A stretch of DNA of 64,000 nucleotides, from the NCBI GenBank assembly GCA_030920305.1, contig JARLUB010000003.1:92005-156004 (forward strand), in the 5' to 3' direction. Source of the stretch: Eubacteriales bacterium SKADARSKE-1. Lineage in GTDB: Bacteria > Bacillota > Clostridia > Oscillospirales > Acutalibacteraceae. Made by a program: the position numbers and the translations under genes. Shown in pieces: positions 26,743-35,970 of this stretch. The notes under the pieces are model-generated. The model ran no database searches. It saw only the letters and a list, made by a program, of their open reading frames with translations, and had not been told where the DNA came from. Every line of letters begins with the position of its first letter. Position 1 is the first letter of the stretch.

Positions 26743-26771
26743 TCTCCTACAACCCTAGTGTATGTAGGAGA
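26743..26771 (-). terminator. tRNA-type terminator hairpin at the left island boundary
   Basis: TCTCCTACA / TGTAGGAGA with an 11-base loop. Read on the minus strand it follows the tRNA 3' end at 26778 and is trailed by ATTATTTTTATT. The equivalent hairpin is found at 57015-57041. Confidence 0.65.
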
Positions 26772-26777
26772 TTTATT

Positions 26778-26823
26778 TGGTTGCGGAGACGGGATTTGAA
26801 CCTGCGACATTCGGGTTATGAGA
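26778..26823 (-). repeat. Left attachment site: 3' half of a tRNA(CAU) gene
   Basis: On the minus strand the sequence runs from the anticodon loop (CTCATAACCC, anticodon CAU) through a T-arm with GTTCAAAT to CTCCGCAACCA. The 5' half of the tRNA is absent: bases before the loop cannot pair with the 3' anticodon stem. The same 46-base block, with three mismatches, occurs in the same orientation at 57049-57093. Both copies end in the anticodon loop, as expected for a tyrosine-recombinase crossover site. Confidence 0.8.
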
Positions 26824-27447
26824 AACACAACTTATTTATAAGTAGGTATAATCTAAACCAATAAAACGAGTAACCAAGCCATTACTCAGTATATTTAGAG
26901 TAAACTAAAAGCAATATAATATACTAAAATATTATTTTAACATGGGGCAAAATATGGGGCAATTTAATGCTTATATTTATTTTAAGTTTGTATTAATTAA
27001 AATAAATATAAAATACTAATTTAAAATATATAGTGGGGGTATCTGAAAGAAGGGGTGCCAATCTAAGTGTAAGTCTCATTAATTTTGGTAACATACGTCT
27101 TAGCAGCCACAACAATTGATATATTCAAATACTATAAAGTAAAACACTGTAAAATTTCGACATGATTAATAGAATGCCAGTTAAAAAGATTGTTGTAAAA
27201 ACGCACGTAAATATTATATAAAAGCATCTTATATATAGTCAAAACGTCAACAATACAACAAATAGTATACATAGTTTGATGCAATTTTCTGATTTTAATA
27301 AATATTTGACATTTTTATAAATAAATAATAACATTATAATTACAAATTTAATTTAATCATTAATTGTCTATACGTTTTTTATTAAAATTTTAATTTTATC
27401 TTCGTAATAGAATTAGTACTCTTTAATTAGTGTGCAGGGGGAATTTT
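26824..27447 (+). other. Left arm of the island and promoter region
   Basis: No gene is seen in these 620 bases. Two direct copies of TGGGGCAA (26942-26966) lie near the attachment site and may be integrase arm sites. TTGACA (27306-27311) with TAACAT 17 bases downstream, or TATAAT slightly further, is a candidate promoter for the sialic-acid-like cassette; its leader would be about 100 bases long. Confidence 0.4.
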
Positions 27448-28479
27448 ATGAAATTAAGATTCAAGAAAAGTATAGCTTTTTTATTTTGTTTACTTTTATT
27501 TACTAATTTTTTTGCCAAAAATTTTTGTTGTAAAGCAGAAATTGAAATGCAAGTAAATGAAAGTGTTAAGTTAGTAAAAGAGAAAAACTTATTTTACGAT
27601 TTTGAATATAAAAATCTTTATATTTTTGCTATTGCATTACAAAAATCAAATGATGTAAATGATATCTTTACTTGGTCAAAGGACGAAAATCATATTAGTA
27701 AACTAAAAAAAGTATTTAATAAGGTTTACTTGCTTTCTGATGAGAAGGATATGAGTGAATTCTTACTTGAACGCGGTAGCTATGACCACGTATTTTCTTG
27801 TAACTGTTATCACGGAAAAGAGTGGGAACAATTACAGGATTATAACTCCTATTATCATTTTGAAGATGGTAGTTATGAATACAATCAAATGAATGCGCCT
27901 AATTGGCTATGTGATATCACTAAAGCTAAAAAATTGTTTATGCTATTTCCTGAACGTAGATTTAAGGGGTTACAAGGAATTGAGGCAGAACAAATTTCCA
28001 GAGAGAAATACTTAGAAGCAATAAATATTTTGTATGAGCCAGTTTCCTTAAACAAAAAAATTATATTTTGCTTAAATTGTCCAGAATTTAATTATATAAA
28101 ACTTTCTAAAACAATTATTAATACTTTAAAAGAATATAAGGACAGTGTAGCTATAAAAGGTCATCCTAGAGATTCTAAACAATATTTATTTCCACAAGAA
28201 TTTACTATAATTAATAAAAGTTTGCCATTTGAAAGTTTTTACTATAGGTTTGATGGTTTACTTATTTCTGACTTGTCATCATGCCTTCATACAGCAAAAT
28301 TTATATCCCAAAACTCCACTGTTATATGTACAGCTTTTGTTGGGCATCAGCCAGAGTTTTTAAACAAATGGAAAGATTATTTGAGTATGCTAGAAAACTT
28401 AGGTGTTTTACTCCCAAAATCAATTGAAGAGTTAGAAGCTATGGTATCTCAATATATGAATTCCATAGATAAAAATTAA
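27448..28479 (+). CDS. Sialyltransferase-like glycosyltransferase with signal peptide
   Basis: ATG at 27448 follows AGGGGGAATTTT. The 343-residue product begins with a clear Sec signal (MKLRFKKSIAFLFCLLLFTN, cleavage probably after CKA about residue 31). The body resembles bacterial polysialyl/sialyltransferase families, with AIKGHPRDSKQYLF (about 230-243, the HP motif) and FDGLLISDLSSCLHTAKFIS (about 267-286) as donor-site motifs. Such enzymes normally work in the cytosol on CMP-sialic acid, so a signal peptide is unexpected. It is the first gene of a cassette with a CMP-sialate synthetase-like gene 24 bases downstream. The fold assignment is moderate; exact acceptor and donor are unknown. 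Confidence 0.55.
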   Translation: MKLRFKKSIAFLFCLLLFTNFFAKNFCCKAEIEMQVNESVKLVKEKNLFYDFEYKNLYIFAIALQKSNDVNDIFTWSKDENHISKLKKVFNKVYLLSDEKDMSEFLLERGSYDHVFSCNCYHGKEWEQLQDYNSYYHFEDGSYEYNQMNAPNWLCDITKAKKLFMLFPERRFKGLQGIEAEQISREKYLEAINILYEPVSLNKKIIFCLNCPEFNYIKLSKTIINTLKEYKDSVAIKGHPRDSKQYLFPQEFTIINKSLPFESFYYRFDGLLISDLSSCLHTAKFISQNSTVICTAFVGHQPEFLNKWKDYLSMLENLGVLLPKSIEELEAMVSQYMNSIDKN

Positions 28480-28503
28480 ATTGTTTTTGAAAGGATTGTT
28501 TAT

Positions 28504-29325
28504 ATGAAAAAGTTGTTGTCATTATTTTTTTCTATAGGCTTGTTTTTTACAGGGATAGAAACACCCTTTAACAATACTTGCGCAATGGAAAGCATCGTAA
28601 ATAGCAATACAAAAGTTAGCAAACCTAAGGTGGTTGCAGTTGTACCAATAAAGATGAATAATCAAAGGTGCCCCGGTAAAAATACAAAAAGCCTTTCTGA
28701 TGGAACCCCCTTAATTCATTGTATTTTAAAAACTTTGAAACAAGTTAATAATATAGATGAAATTTATGTTTATTGCAGTAATGAGGATATTAAGCAATAT
28801 TTAATTCCAGGTATAAAATTTTTAAAGCGTAGCGAAAAGCTAGATAGCAACACAACATCAATAAATGAAGTGTTGTCAGCATTTGCAAATGATATTGATT
28901 CAGATATTTATGTTTTATCACATGCCACTGCACCTTTTATAAGGAGTGAGACAATACAAGATAGTATTTGTCAAGTCATAGGTGGCTTGTATGACTCTGC
29001 ACTTGCAGTAAAAAAATTAAATGAATTTTTGTGGAAAGACGGAAAACCCCTTAACTATGATCCCAAAAACATTCCGAGAACTCAAGATTTAGAAACTATT
29101 TATAGTGAAACTTCAGGACTTTATGTTTTTAAAAAAGACTTAATTAAATTAGAAAATAGACGAGTTGGTCATAACCCTTACTTAAAGGAAGTAGGAAAGA
29201 TAGAGGCAGTTGACATAGACGATCCAGAAGATTTTACTATTGCTGGTGCAGTTTATGACAAAGTTTTTAAAGATATGCTTTGTCATACTGATCATCACAT
29301 GTTAAAAAAAAATTTAGAATTTTAG
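28504..29325 (+). CDS. CMP-sialic acid synthetase-like cytidylyltransferase with signal peptide
   Basis: 273 residues after AAAGGATTGTTT. Residues 1-27 form a Sec signal peptide (MKKLLSLFFSIGLFFTGIE, cleavage near TCA). From residue ~40 the NeuA family is evident: VVAVVPIKMNNQRCPGKNTK (CTP-binding loop), LSHATAPFIRSETI, and the C-terminal EAVDIDDPEDFTIAGA. NeuA activates sialic or related nonulosonic acids with CTP, a cytosolic reaction, so export is odd. The gene ends at a run of nine A bases. A one-base slip there would continue translation into the aldolase-phosphatase frame that follows. Confidence 0.75.
   Translation: MKKLLSLFFSIGLFFTGIETPFNNTCAMESIVNSNTKVSKPKVVAVVPIKMNNQRCPGKNTKSLSDGTPLIHCILKTLKQVNNIDEIYVYCSNEDIKQYLIPGIKFLKRSEKLDSNTTSINEVLSAFANDIDSDIYVLSHATAPFIRSETIQDSICQVIGGLYDSALAVKKLNEFLWKDGKPLNYDPKNIPRTQDLETIYSETSGLYVFKKDLIKLENRRVGHNPYLKEVGKIEAVDIDDPEDFTIAGAVYDKVFKDMLCHTDHHMLKKNLEF
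29304..29312 (+). other. A9 slippage site joining NeuA-like and aldolase frames
   Basis: The NeuA-like frame reads TTA-AAA-AAA-AAT-TTA-GAA-TTT-TAG. One extra A (or a -1 ribosomal slip) gives MLKKKFRILDCTLRDGG and enters the downstream frame exactly at the conserved start of the aldolase domain. That frame has no ATG, GTG or TTG between its opening at 29292 and 29538, so without slippage or repair the aldolase N-terminus cannot be made. Confidence 0.6.
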
Positions 29326-30956
29326 ATTGTACACTTCGTGATGGTGGGTACATAAATAAATGGAATTTTGGTAAAGAAAACATTGAAGAAATTATACACA
29401 ATTTAATAAATTCGAATGCAGATATTATTGAATGTGGTTTTTATAAACCAAATATAAAATACGATTCTGAACACTCTTTATTTAATAATCTAAAACAACT
29501 TGATAATATTGTAAATGATGATAAAACTTTTTGTGTAATGCTCAATTATGGAGAATGCAATATAGACCAAATACCAGATTGTGATGGAAGTAAAGTTCAT
29601 ACAATAAGAGTAGCTTTTCATAAAAAGGATTCTGATAAAGCTATAGATTTTTGTGCTGCTCTTCAAAAAAAGGGTTATGATATTTTCATCCAACCAATGT
29701 CAACTGTAAGTTACACATATGATGAACTTATAAACTTAATTAAAAAAGTAAATTTATTTAATCCCAAAGTATTTTATATCGTGGACAGTTGTGGTGTAAT
29801 GAAGAAAGAAGATTTGTTGAATATGTTCAAAATTGTTGATGAAAATTTATCCCCTGAAATTGCAATAGGTTTTCATTCCCACAACAACTTACAACTTTCT
29901 TTTGCAAATGCTGTTGAACTTATAAACCTAGCTACAGATAGACAACTTATTATAGATTCATCTGTTTTAGGAATGGGCAGAGGTGCCGGAAACCTTTGCA
30001 CTGAACTTCTTATGCAATATTTAAATGAAAATGCTAATGAGAAATATAATATACATCCACTTTACACAATAATGGACAAGCACCTTAAAGATATATATGC
30101 AAAAACTCCTTGGGGCTATTTTGTTCCATTTTTTATTTCAGCAAAATATAAATGTCACCCTAATTATGCTGTGTTTTTAAGAGAACAAGGAGTTAAAGAA
30201 ACTGAATTTATAGATGAATTAATTTCAAAAATACCTGAGAGTAAAAAAACTATTTTTGATAAAAAGTATATTAAAAATTTATACGATGAATTTAGGAATA
30301 AAGGATCGTATGATTGTATTGCCTTTGATTTAGATGGTACACTTATTGATTCCTCCGTTGGAATATTAAATGCAATAAGGTATGCTGAAGACCAACTAAA
30401 TATACCTAATGTACCAGAAGAAACTTTAAATCAACATATGGGAGCTCCTTTAAAGTATACTTATGGAGTGCTGCATGGCCTAAATACTGAAGACGCAGAA
30501 ATGGCAATAAAGTATCATAAAAAGTATATGTCTGATAAAGGTTATCAAGAAGCAAAGTTATATGACGGTGTAAAAGAATTATTAATAAATCTAAAAAATA
30601 AAAATTTAAAATTAGCTGTTGCAACATTAAAGCAAGAATCTATAGCAAAAAAGGTGCTTGAATGTTTAGGTATAGATAAGTATTTTGATTTGGTTTTAGG
30701 ACAAGACAAAACGGAAGCTTTAACCAAAAGTGATTTGTTAAATAAAGTTAAAAGCAACTCGGACTCAAAAAGAATTGTTTTAATTGGAGACTTAAAGTTT
30801 GACGGAGAAGGTGCTATGAAATCTAACATAGATTTTATAGCCGTGATATATGGTATGGGTTTTAAAACTGCCAAAAATGCTAGCCCTTTTAAACCAATAG
30901 CAATTACTGATCAGATAAGCAACATTAAAAATATATTATTTGTAAAAGAATATTAA
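29313..30956 (+). CDS. Aldolase (HMGL-like) fused to HAD phosphatase; needs frameshift for its N-terminus
   Basis: Domain 1 (about 300 residues) is an HMGL-like aldolase: ILDCTLRDGGYINKWNFG at the start, VDSCGVMKKEDL in the middle, metal-binding GFHSHNNLQLSFANA and SVLGMGRGAGNLCTELL. Domain 2 (about 210 residues) is a HAD phosphatase of the phosphoglycolate type: FDLDGTLIDSSVGI, then VATLKQES and VLIGDLKFDGEGA. In sugar-acid pathways an aldolase and a phosphatase could make and dephosphorylate a nonulosonate-like acid that NeuA then activates. The first in-frame ATG is at 29538, inside domain 1, which would remove the catalytic DCTLRDGG. The full product therefore requires slippage at the A9 run. 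Confidence 0.65.
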   Translation, partial: FRILDCTLRDGGYINKWNFGKENIEEIIHNLINSNADIIECGFYKPNIKYDSEHSLFNNLKQLDNIVNDDKTFCVMLNYGECNIDQIPDCDGSKVHTIRVAFHKKDSDKAIDFCAALQKKGYDIFIQPMSTVSYTYDELINLIKKVNLFNPKVFYIVDSCGVMKKEDLLNMFKIVDENLSPEIAIGFHSHNNLQLSFANAVELINLATDRQLIIDSSVLGMGRGAGNLCTELLMQYLNENANEKYNIHPLYTIMDKHLKDIYAKTPWGYFVPFFISAKYKCHPNYAVFLREQGVKETEFIDELISKIPESKKTIFDKKYIKNLYDEFRNKGSYDCIAFDLDGTLIDSSVGILNAIRYAEDQLNIPNVPEETLNQHMGAPLKYTYGVLHGLNTEDAEMAIKYHKKYMSDKGYQEAKLYDGVKELLINLKNKNLKLAVATLKQESIAKKVLECLGIDKYFDLVLGQDKTEALTKSDLLNKVKSNSDSKRIVLIGDLKFDGEGAMKSNIDFIAVIYGMGFKTAKNASPFKPIAITDQISNIKNILFVKEY

Positions 30957-30973
30957 TTTAGGTGGTTTGAAAA

Positions 30974-31582
30974 ATGTTTTTAAAAAAAATACTAGCCCTA
31001 ACGGTTATGGTGCTCTTTGTAATCGTTAGTTTTAGTGCCTGTGGTAATGAACGTCAAGAAAGCCCTTCTACTGGTGAAACTCCTGAAGCTCAAGCAACAA
31101 GCGCTGAGGCCCCCCCTAATGAGGTAGACCCTGGGAACACCGACTCTAACAAAGAAATAGAAAGCAAGGGAGAAGTCATTACAAATGCTGGCGATAATAG
31201 TTGTTCTCATAATTATTGTAAAGAAAATATAACAAGAGCCACTTGCACCTCAGCAGGATATACTACATACAGATGCAAAAAATGTGGAGAAAAGAAGATT
31301 GGGCAAGAAACTGCAGCTTTAAACCATAATTATGATGGTGGAAGTATAACAAAACCTGCAAGCTGTATTGAAAGTGGAATAAAAACTTTTACTTGTGCCA
31401 ATTGTCACCATGCATATTCAGAACCAATTAGTGCTTTAGGGCATACTTTTAATGAGTGGACAGCTTCCGGTAAAGTTCATAAACATACTTGTTCAAGGTG
31501 TGGGTCTGAAGAAACTTCAAGCCATATTTGGGATTCAGATGGAGATGAATGTGTAGATTGTGGAATAATTAACTTTGATTGA
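30974..31582 (+). CDS. Lipoprotein with Cys/His repeats
   Basis: A 202-residue protein after AGGTGGTTTG. Signal peptide with lipobox (VSFSACG, Cys23). Residues ~27-75 are a Pro/Glu/Ser/Thr-rich linker. From ~80 there are three or four repeats with paired CxxC and His residues (CSHNYCKENITRATCTSAGY, YRCKKCGEKKIG, FTCANCHHAYSE, HTCSRCGSEE). Such zinc-ribbon-like repeats are common in surface proteins of gut Clostridia, where their role is unknown. It is 18 bases downstream of the aldolase gene and probably cotranscribed. Confidence 0.7.
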   Translation: MFLKKILALTVMVLFVIVSFSACGNERQESPSTGETPEAQATSAEAPPNEVDPGNTDSNKEIESKGEVITNAGDNSCSHNYCKENITRATCTSAGYTTYRCKKCGEKKIGQETAALNHNYDGGSITKPASCIESGIKTFTCANCHHAYSEPISALGHTFNEWTASGKVHKHTCSRCGSEETSSHIWDSDGDECVDCGIINFD

Positions 31583-31617
31583 ATAAATTCCATCTATTAA
31601 TCAATTTAGGAGCAGCT

Positions 31618-31829
31618 TATGAAACAAGATAACCAGCGTTTTTATGATTCTAATAACATGCTTTAAATGATGATGCTGTAAACAGAAAAGAATATATTGA
31701 TAGCTTAGGAACTAAAACCCCTATTTTTGTTGAGTATTCTTACGTTAATAATAATGCACTTTTACGACTAAGCAAAGATTTTACTCCAGAACAAGCTCAA
31801 AAATATGAGGAGATATTTATAAAATAAGC
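31618..31829 (+). pseudogene. Small gene with a frameshift, unrecognised
   Basis: After AGGAGCAGCTT an ATG at 31620 opens MKQDNQRFYDSNNML and then hits TAA. A -1 shift continues as LNDDAVNRKEYIDSLGTKTP, through FVEYSYVNNNALLRLSKDF to a stop at 31827. The joined product would be about 69 residues, acidic and soluble. No family is recognised. Confidence 0.45.
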
Positions 31830-31934
31830 TTGGTTTAATTTGATTAATTAAGAAAAGTATGAATCATGTTTCTATGGGAAATACAGTTTTAAAATACTTA
31901 CAAACCAAACTGTTATTATAATATAAGCACAACT

Positions 31935-31990
31935 TAAAAAGCCTGGGATGAAGCGAGCATAATCCTTCATTGTTGGCTTTTCTATTGTTA
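31935..31990 (+). terminator. Composite hairpin terminator
   Basis: AAAAGCC ... GGCTTTT encloses an inner stem ATGAAG / CTTCAT. It is followed by a T-containing tail and probably ends transcription of the sialic-acid-like cassette. Confidence 0.55.
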
Positions 31991-32701
31991 TGTAGAACTT
32001 TATCAGAAAAATATTATAGATAATTTAATCACAAATGGCACTTCCTCCCTCAAAAAGCATATTCATAGTTAAAAGTTCCAGAAAACTCTTTAGGTATTGA
32101 GATTTTAAGTGATAGGAGAAATACGACCTTCTGCTTTTTTAATTTCCTCATTGATCATAGACAATTACTTCAACCATGATGAATTAATTTGGAACTTTAA
32201 TCTTACAAGATGTGTAGGAGTCTTCTTAACTGTATCAATATGATATTTTACCAGAGAAAACAGCTGAAAATTTGAATGCAGTGGGTTATTTAAGTGAGTT
32301 TTAAAAATTTATAATAAAAGAAGACGTAGATTTGTTATTAAGAGCTGTTAAATTTTTGGTCAGCTTTTTGAGATGATTTTAGAATTATATAATAGTTATT
32401 CTGTTTTAGAGCCATAATTTCATTTTGCGATAAGCATAAATTTGTAGATTGTGATATTTTTTTATCGATAAAGGAGATTTTGTTTTATTGTATTGACTTG
32501 GAAAAATTTAGGATGTATCATTAAAAAATATATGCTTTATCTTATGTTGTTTTTTGTCTGAAAAAAGGATTATAGAGCCAAACTTAAATGATAAATAAAA
32601 TTAATGGGAGGGTAAAAGAGAAAATTTTTAGGAAGAACTCTTGATTCAGATATGTATTTATTGAAAAATTATATTAAGATTTTTGAGAGGATAAGAATAA
32701 A
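31991..32701. other. Intergenic stretch without recognisable genes
   Basis: About 700 bases of very AT-rich DNA with only short broken frames and no homology to other parts of the window that could be seen. An AGAGGATAAGAATAAA site ends it, serving the gene at 32702. Confidence 0.4.
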
Positions 32702-33211
32702 ATGAAAAAATTTATTTTAACAATAGTTTCTTTGATACTTACAATTTCGTCTATAGAGTGTGGAAGTTGTTTTGCTATTTCACAGTCGAAAAGTTATTCA
32801 GTTCCAGGGGGACAATTAATTTCAGATGCTTGGAGATCCACATTTTGTGCTGTTTCTGGAAACACGCTACAGTGGGACTATCAAGTTTCTGCTAAGTATA
32901 ACGGTAATAAAAGGGTGAAAAGAATAAGAACCTCTTTTAAAGGCTCAGCAAGTTTAAGAAATTCCGCATCTATGAATATAGGTGTGTCTGAAACTGGGGC
33001 AAGTGCAGGAGGAGGTTCTTCGTGGCAGAGCGTCTTTACAACAGAAAAATATTGGGAGAATACAAATGGCCAAAAAACATCATCATACCGGTCTAATATG
33101 GTTGTTGCTCCTAAAAAAGATTATAGGAATGATACAATTTCAATAATAAATAGAGCAACAGTAGAAATAGAAGGCGACAAAAGATGTTATGAAATAACGG
33201 CTAGTGTGTAA
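32702..33211 (+). CDS. Secreted protein, possible bacteriocin or ABC-linked substrate
   Basis: A 169-residue protein with a Sec signal peptide (residues 1-25, ending CFA). The mature part is Ser/Gly/Asn-rich and strand-like, with three Trp-containing segments (ISDAWRSTFCAV, NTLQWDYQVSAKY, GGGSSWQSVFTTEKYWEN). The following genes encode a lipoprotein, an ABC ATPase and a FtsX-like membrane protein. That order (small secreted protein, accessory lipoprotein, ABC pair) recalls lactococcin-972-type bacteriocin loci, but this product is longer than those peptides and the family is not certain. Confidence 0.5.
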   Translation: MKKFILTIVSLILTISSIECGSCFAISQSKSYSVPGGQLISDAWRSTFCAVSGNTLQWDYQVSAKYNGNKRVKRIRTSFKGSASLRNSASMNIGVSETGASAGGGSSWQSVFTTEKYWENTNGQKTSSYRSNMVVAPKKDYRNDTISIINRATVEIEGDKRCYEITASV

Positions 33212-33227
33212 TCATTATAGAGAAAAA

Positions 33228-34128
33228 ATGAAAAAAATACTAACTTGCATCTCATTAATAATTGTATTGGTAAATATTGTTGGCTGTACTAATAATATTC
33301 CCAGTCAAGTTGAGAAGAAAACAAAGTATCCTGAAGTTAAAACACAAGATTCCATAATACTTTTTGATGAATTTTCTAAAAAGATGTTTTCTTATAATAC
33401 AAAAACATTTTCTATAGAAGAAAAATGTAATATTGACAATTTTATGCAATATAAATTCCCAACAGAATGTAATTATTATACTGCTGGAAATAGTAATACC
33501 TTTGGTTTTGAGATTATTAAAATAGAAAATAACAAAATAAAAATATTATTACAGGTAAATGAAGACGAAGCTATATTTCCTGTAGCAAAAAGTAATAATA
33601 TTCTGCTCTTTTTAAAGTCTAAATATGAAAATAATGAGTGTATTAATAATGTTTTGGTTTCATATGATGAAAAAGAAAACAAGCTAGTTGAATATTCAAA
33701 TGTTAAACTTGCAATTTGCAATGGTGCAATTATAAAGGATAAACTGTTTTTTACAGTTTACATAAAAGAGGGCACATATGACCTCTATAAAGTATAATGA
33801 CCATGAAGCTAAGCCTGTTTTAGAAAAAACAGGGTTGGTATCTGATGACGTATATTCTCAGGGAGATCTTTTATATCTGTCAGACGATAAATGTATTTAT
33901 AGCCCTATTACAGGAAAAAGGTTTTTAAAGGCTTCAGAGAATTATTTTTTTGGATCTCATTATTTATTACAATATAAAATAGGTCCAAATGCGGAGTTAA
34001 CGATGACTATAACAGATACTCAGACAAATGAGGAAGTATTTTCTGTGAAAAATATTTTAAGTTTTAAGTTGGCAGAACACCAAGTAATTGCCTATTGCAC
34101 TGGGAAAATGGAGGCATTTGACTATTAA
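33228..34128 (+). pseudogene. Lipoprotein of the ABC cassette, split by a frameshift
   Basis: ATG at 33228 begins a lipoprotein signal (LVNIVGC). The first frame runs to TAA at 33797 and ends TYDLYKV. A +1 shift at about 33790 gives YDLYKYNDHEAKPVLEKTG and continues in one open frame to 34128. The fused product would be about 299 residues of beta-propeller-like sequence (repeated short strands such as SQGDLLYLSDDKCIYSPITG). The downstream part has its own ATG at 33778 but no ribosome site. Either the gene is newly broken, the base is a sequence error, or a programmed +1 shift operates. Confidence 0.55.
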
Positions 34129-34148
34129 TTTTGAACCGGAGAATCTTA

Positions 34149-34754
34149 ATGAATGACATAAAAATAACAAACCTATCAAAAAAGTTTGATGAAAAGATTA
34201 TATTCGATAATATTGATTTTTTATTTAAAAAAGGGAACTTTTATTTAATTAGTGGGAAAAATGGTTGCGGAAAAACCACGTTGCTAAATATACTGGCTGG
34301 ATATATTGATGACTATGACGGCAGAATTTCAGTTGATGGAAGGGTTTCCTACTTGTTTCAAGATGAGCTTCTTTTTTCGAATTTAACTGTAAGAGAAAAT
34401 TTATTGATAAAATTAGCAATTTTTGAGCATGAAAATAAAAATATTAAAATTGACAACGTTCTGCAGCAATTAAAAATAAACCACTTAGCAGATAAAAAGA
34501 TTCATTTATTATCTGGTGGAGAAAGGCAAAGAGTAGAACTAGCCTTAATTTTATTAGACAATCCTGATATAATATTATTGGATGAACCACTAACTAAACT
34601 AGACAATGAAAATAAGCTTAATATTATAAAAACTATTGAGGATGTATTTAAAGGAAAAACCATTATTATAGTGACTCATGAAAAACAGATTCTTAATAAT
34701 AATTATATAAAATTAACCTTAGAAGATGGAAAGATAAAAGAAGATGAATTATAA
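34149..34754 (+). CDS. ABC transporter ATP-binding protein
   Basis: The start at ATG 34149 follows GGAG by seven bases (frame open from 34131). About 201 residues with Walker A SGKNGCGKTT, signature LLSGGERQRVELALI and Walker B IILLDEP, then VTHE. It overlaps the permease gene by 11 bases. Size and sequence fit LolD/MacB-like ATPases that pair with FtsX-type membrane proteins in export, immunity or lipoprotein handling. Confidence 0.85.
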   Translation: MNDIKITNLSKKFDEKIIFDNIDFLFKKGNFYLISGKNGCGKTTLLNILAGYIDDYDGRISVDGRVSYLFQDELLFSNLTVRENLLIKLAIFEHENKNIKIDNVLQQLKINHLADKKIHLLSGGERQRVELALILLDNPDIILLDEPLTKLDNENKLNIIKTIEDVFKGKTIIIVTHEKQILNNNYIKLTLEDGKIKEDEL

Positions 34755-35949
34755 AACTATTTCAAATTTATTACTCAAAAAGTCAAACAAGTATTTAAAA
34801 GTATCAATCCCACTTTTTGTTTTTTCTCTAATATTGCTATCGATATTTTCTACGCTCTTTTTAAATCAGTATATACAAGTAAAAAAGGACTTTATCAATA
34901 ATTACAATACTCATATTATTGAAGCATATTATACAAATGATCAGAGTAGTATTCATGAACTAAAATTTTCAGATGAAAACTTAATAAGAGAAAAATTAAA
35001 GGAACAGATTCCGAACCTAGACTATGATATAGTAAAAAAGTATCAAATTAATTTTTCTGTAGAAGATGAAAATGGTAGATCATTTTTTCTTTATGCGTTA
35101 TCTAAAAATGCTCAAGATTTTTCAGGCATTAACGAATTAGAAAATAATAGTCTTTATACGGATTCTTTAGAGGGTGGATATTCAACATTAAATTTGCCTG
35201 TAATTTTGATAAAACAAGGTGGATTCATTAGTAATAAGACTGTTGAATATAAACTAAAAAATTGTAATGAGAATTTTTCAAAAAGCCCATTTTTCTCAAA
35301 TGAAAATTCAGAGCAAGCTTTTGTTGGTTTTGATACATATAAAAATATAATTGAAATGATGTACGGTACTAAATGGGATACGTTTGAAAAACAATTTGAT
35401 GAAAGTAATACATTTGGAATTCAAGCTATAAACAGAATGTTTATATATGTTAAAGACCTTAATAAGGTTGAGAGTGTTGCAAGAGTATTAGACTACATGG
35501 GTTTTTCGACTAACTATACATTTAAAGCTTTTGACAACTTTTCTCTATCAATAGAAAATACAATTTTTATTTCTATGTTTTTATCAATAGCTATATTTTT
35601 AATTACGGCGGTTTACATTATATTATCATTTAATTCTTACCTTAAAGTGCAGCAAAAAGATATAGGAATTTTAAAACATTATAAATATACAGAAAAAATG
35701 ATTAATAGGCTATACTCTAAGAATATCAATAAAACATTTATTAACACCGGAATATTTATTGCGTTATTTATTATTATAATTGGCTCTGTATTCCTAGGTA
35801 TTAAACAATATTTGTACATTGGTTTGATTTTGTCAGTTGTTTTGGCATTGCTCTGTGTAGTAAATCGAATAATAGTGCTATTTTTGCTAAGAAAATATAC
35901 TAATAAAAACATTATTGAACTACTTAAAAAAAGTAAAGAATTTGAATAA
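34744..35949 (+). CDS. FtsX/MacB-like ABC membrane protein
   Basis: 401 residues. One membrane helix at about 20-42, an extracytoplasmic domain of about 225 residues, then three helices in the last 130 residues (about 270-297, 330-350 and 358-382) with a cytosolic KVQQKDIGILKHYKYTEKM segment between the first two. This is the topology of FtsX/DUF1430 bacteriocin-associated membrane proteins, which do not import solutes but couple ATP hydrolysis to events outside. It is coupled to the ATPase gene and followed after 21 bases by an AAA+ gene. Confidence 0.7.
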   Translation: MNYKTISNLLLKKSNKYLKVSIPLFVFSLILLSIFSTLFLNQYIQVKKDFINNYNTHIIEAYYTNDQSSIHELKFSDENLIREKLKEQIPNLDYDIVKKYQINFSVEDENGRSFFLYALSKNAQDFSGINELENNSLYTDSLEGGYSTLNLPVILIKQGGFISNKTVEYKLKNCNENFSKSPFFSNENSEQAFVGFDTYKNIIEMMYGTKWDTFEKQFDESNTFGIQAINRMFIYVKDLNKVESVARVLDYMGFSTNYTFKAFDNFSLSIENTIFISMFLSIAIFLITAVYIILSFNSYLKVQQKDIGILKHYKYTEKMINRLYSKNINKTFINTGIFIALFIIIIGSVFLGIKQYLYIGLILSVVLALLCVVNRIIVLFLLRKYTNKNIIELLKKSKEFE

Positions 35950-35970
35950 TAATTTTTAAAGAGGTGTAAA

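Noticed and set aside
26778-26823. tRNA-Met gene
   Set aside because: Only the 3' half from the anticodon loop is present; the preceding bases cannot form the 5' anticodon stem, D-arm or acceptor strand. It is treated as an attachment site. The same applies to 57049-57093.
32702-33211. Firm assignment as a lactococcin-972 bacteriocin
   Set aside because: Gene order is suggestive, but the product is much longer than that family and lacks a clear sequence match by eye; left as a possibility only.
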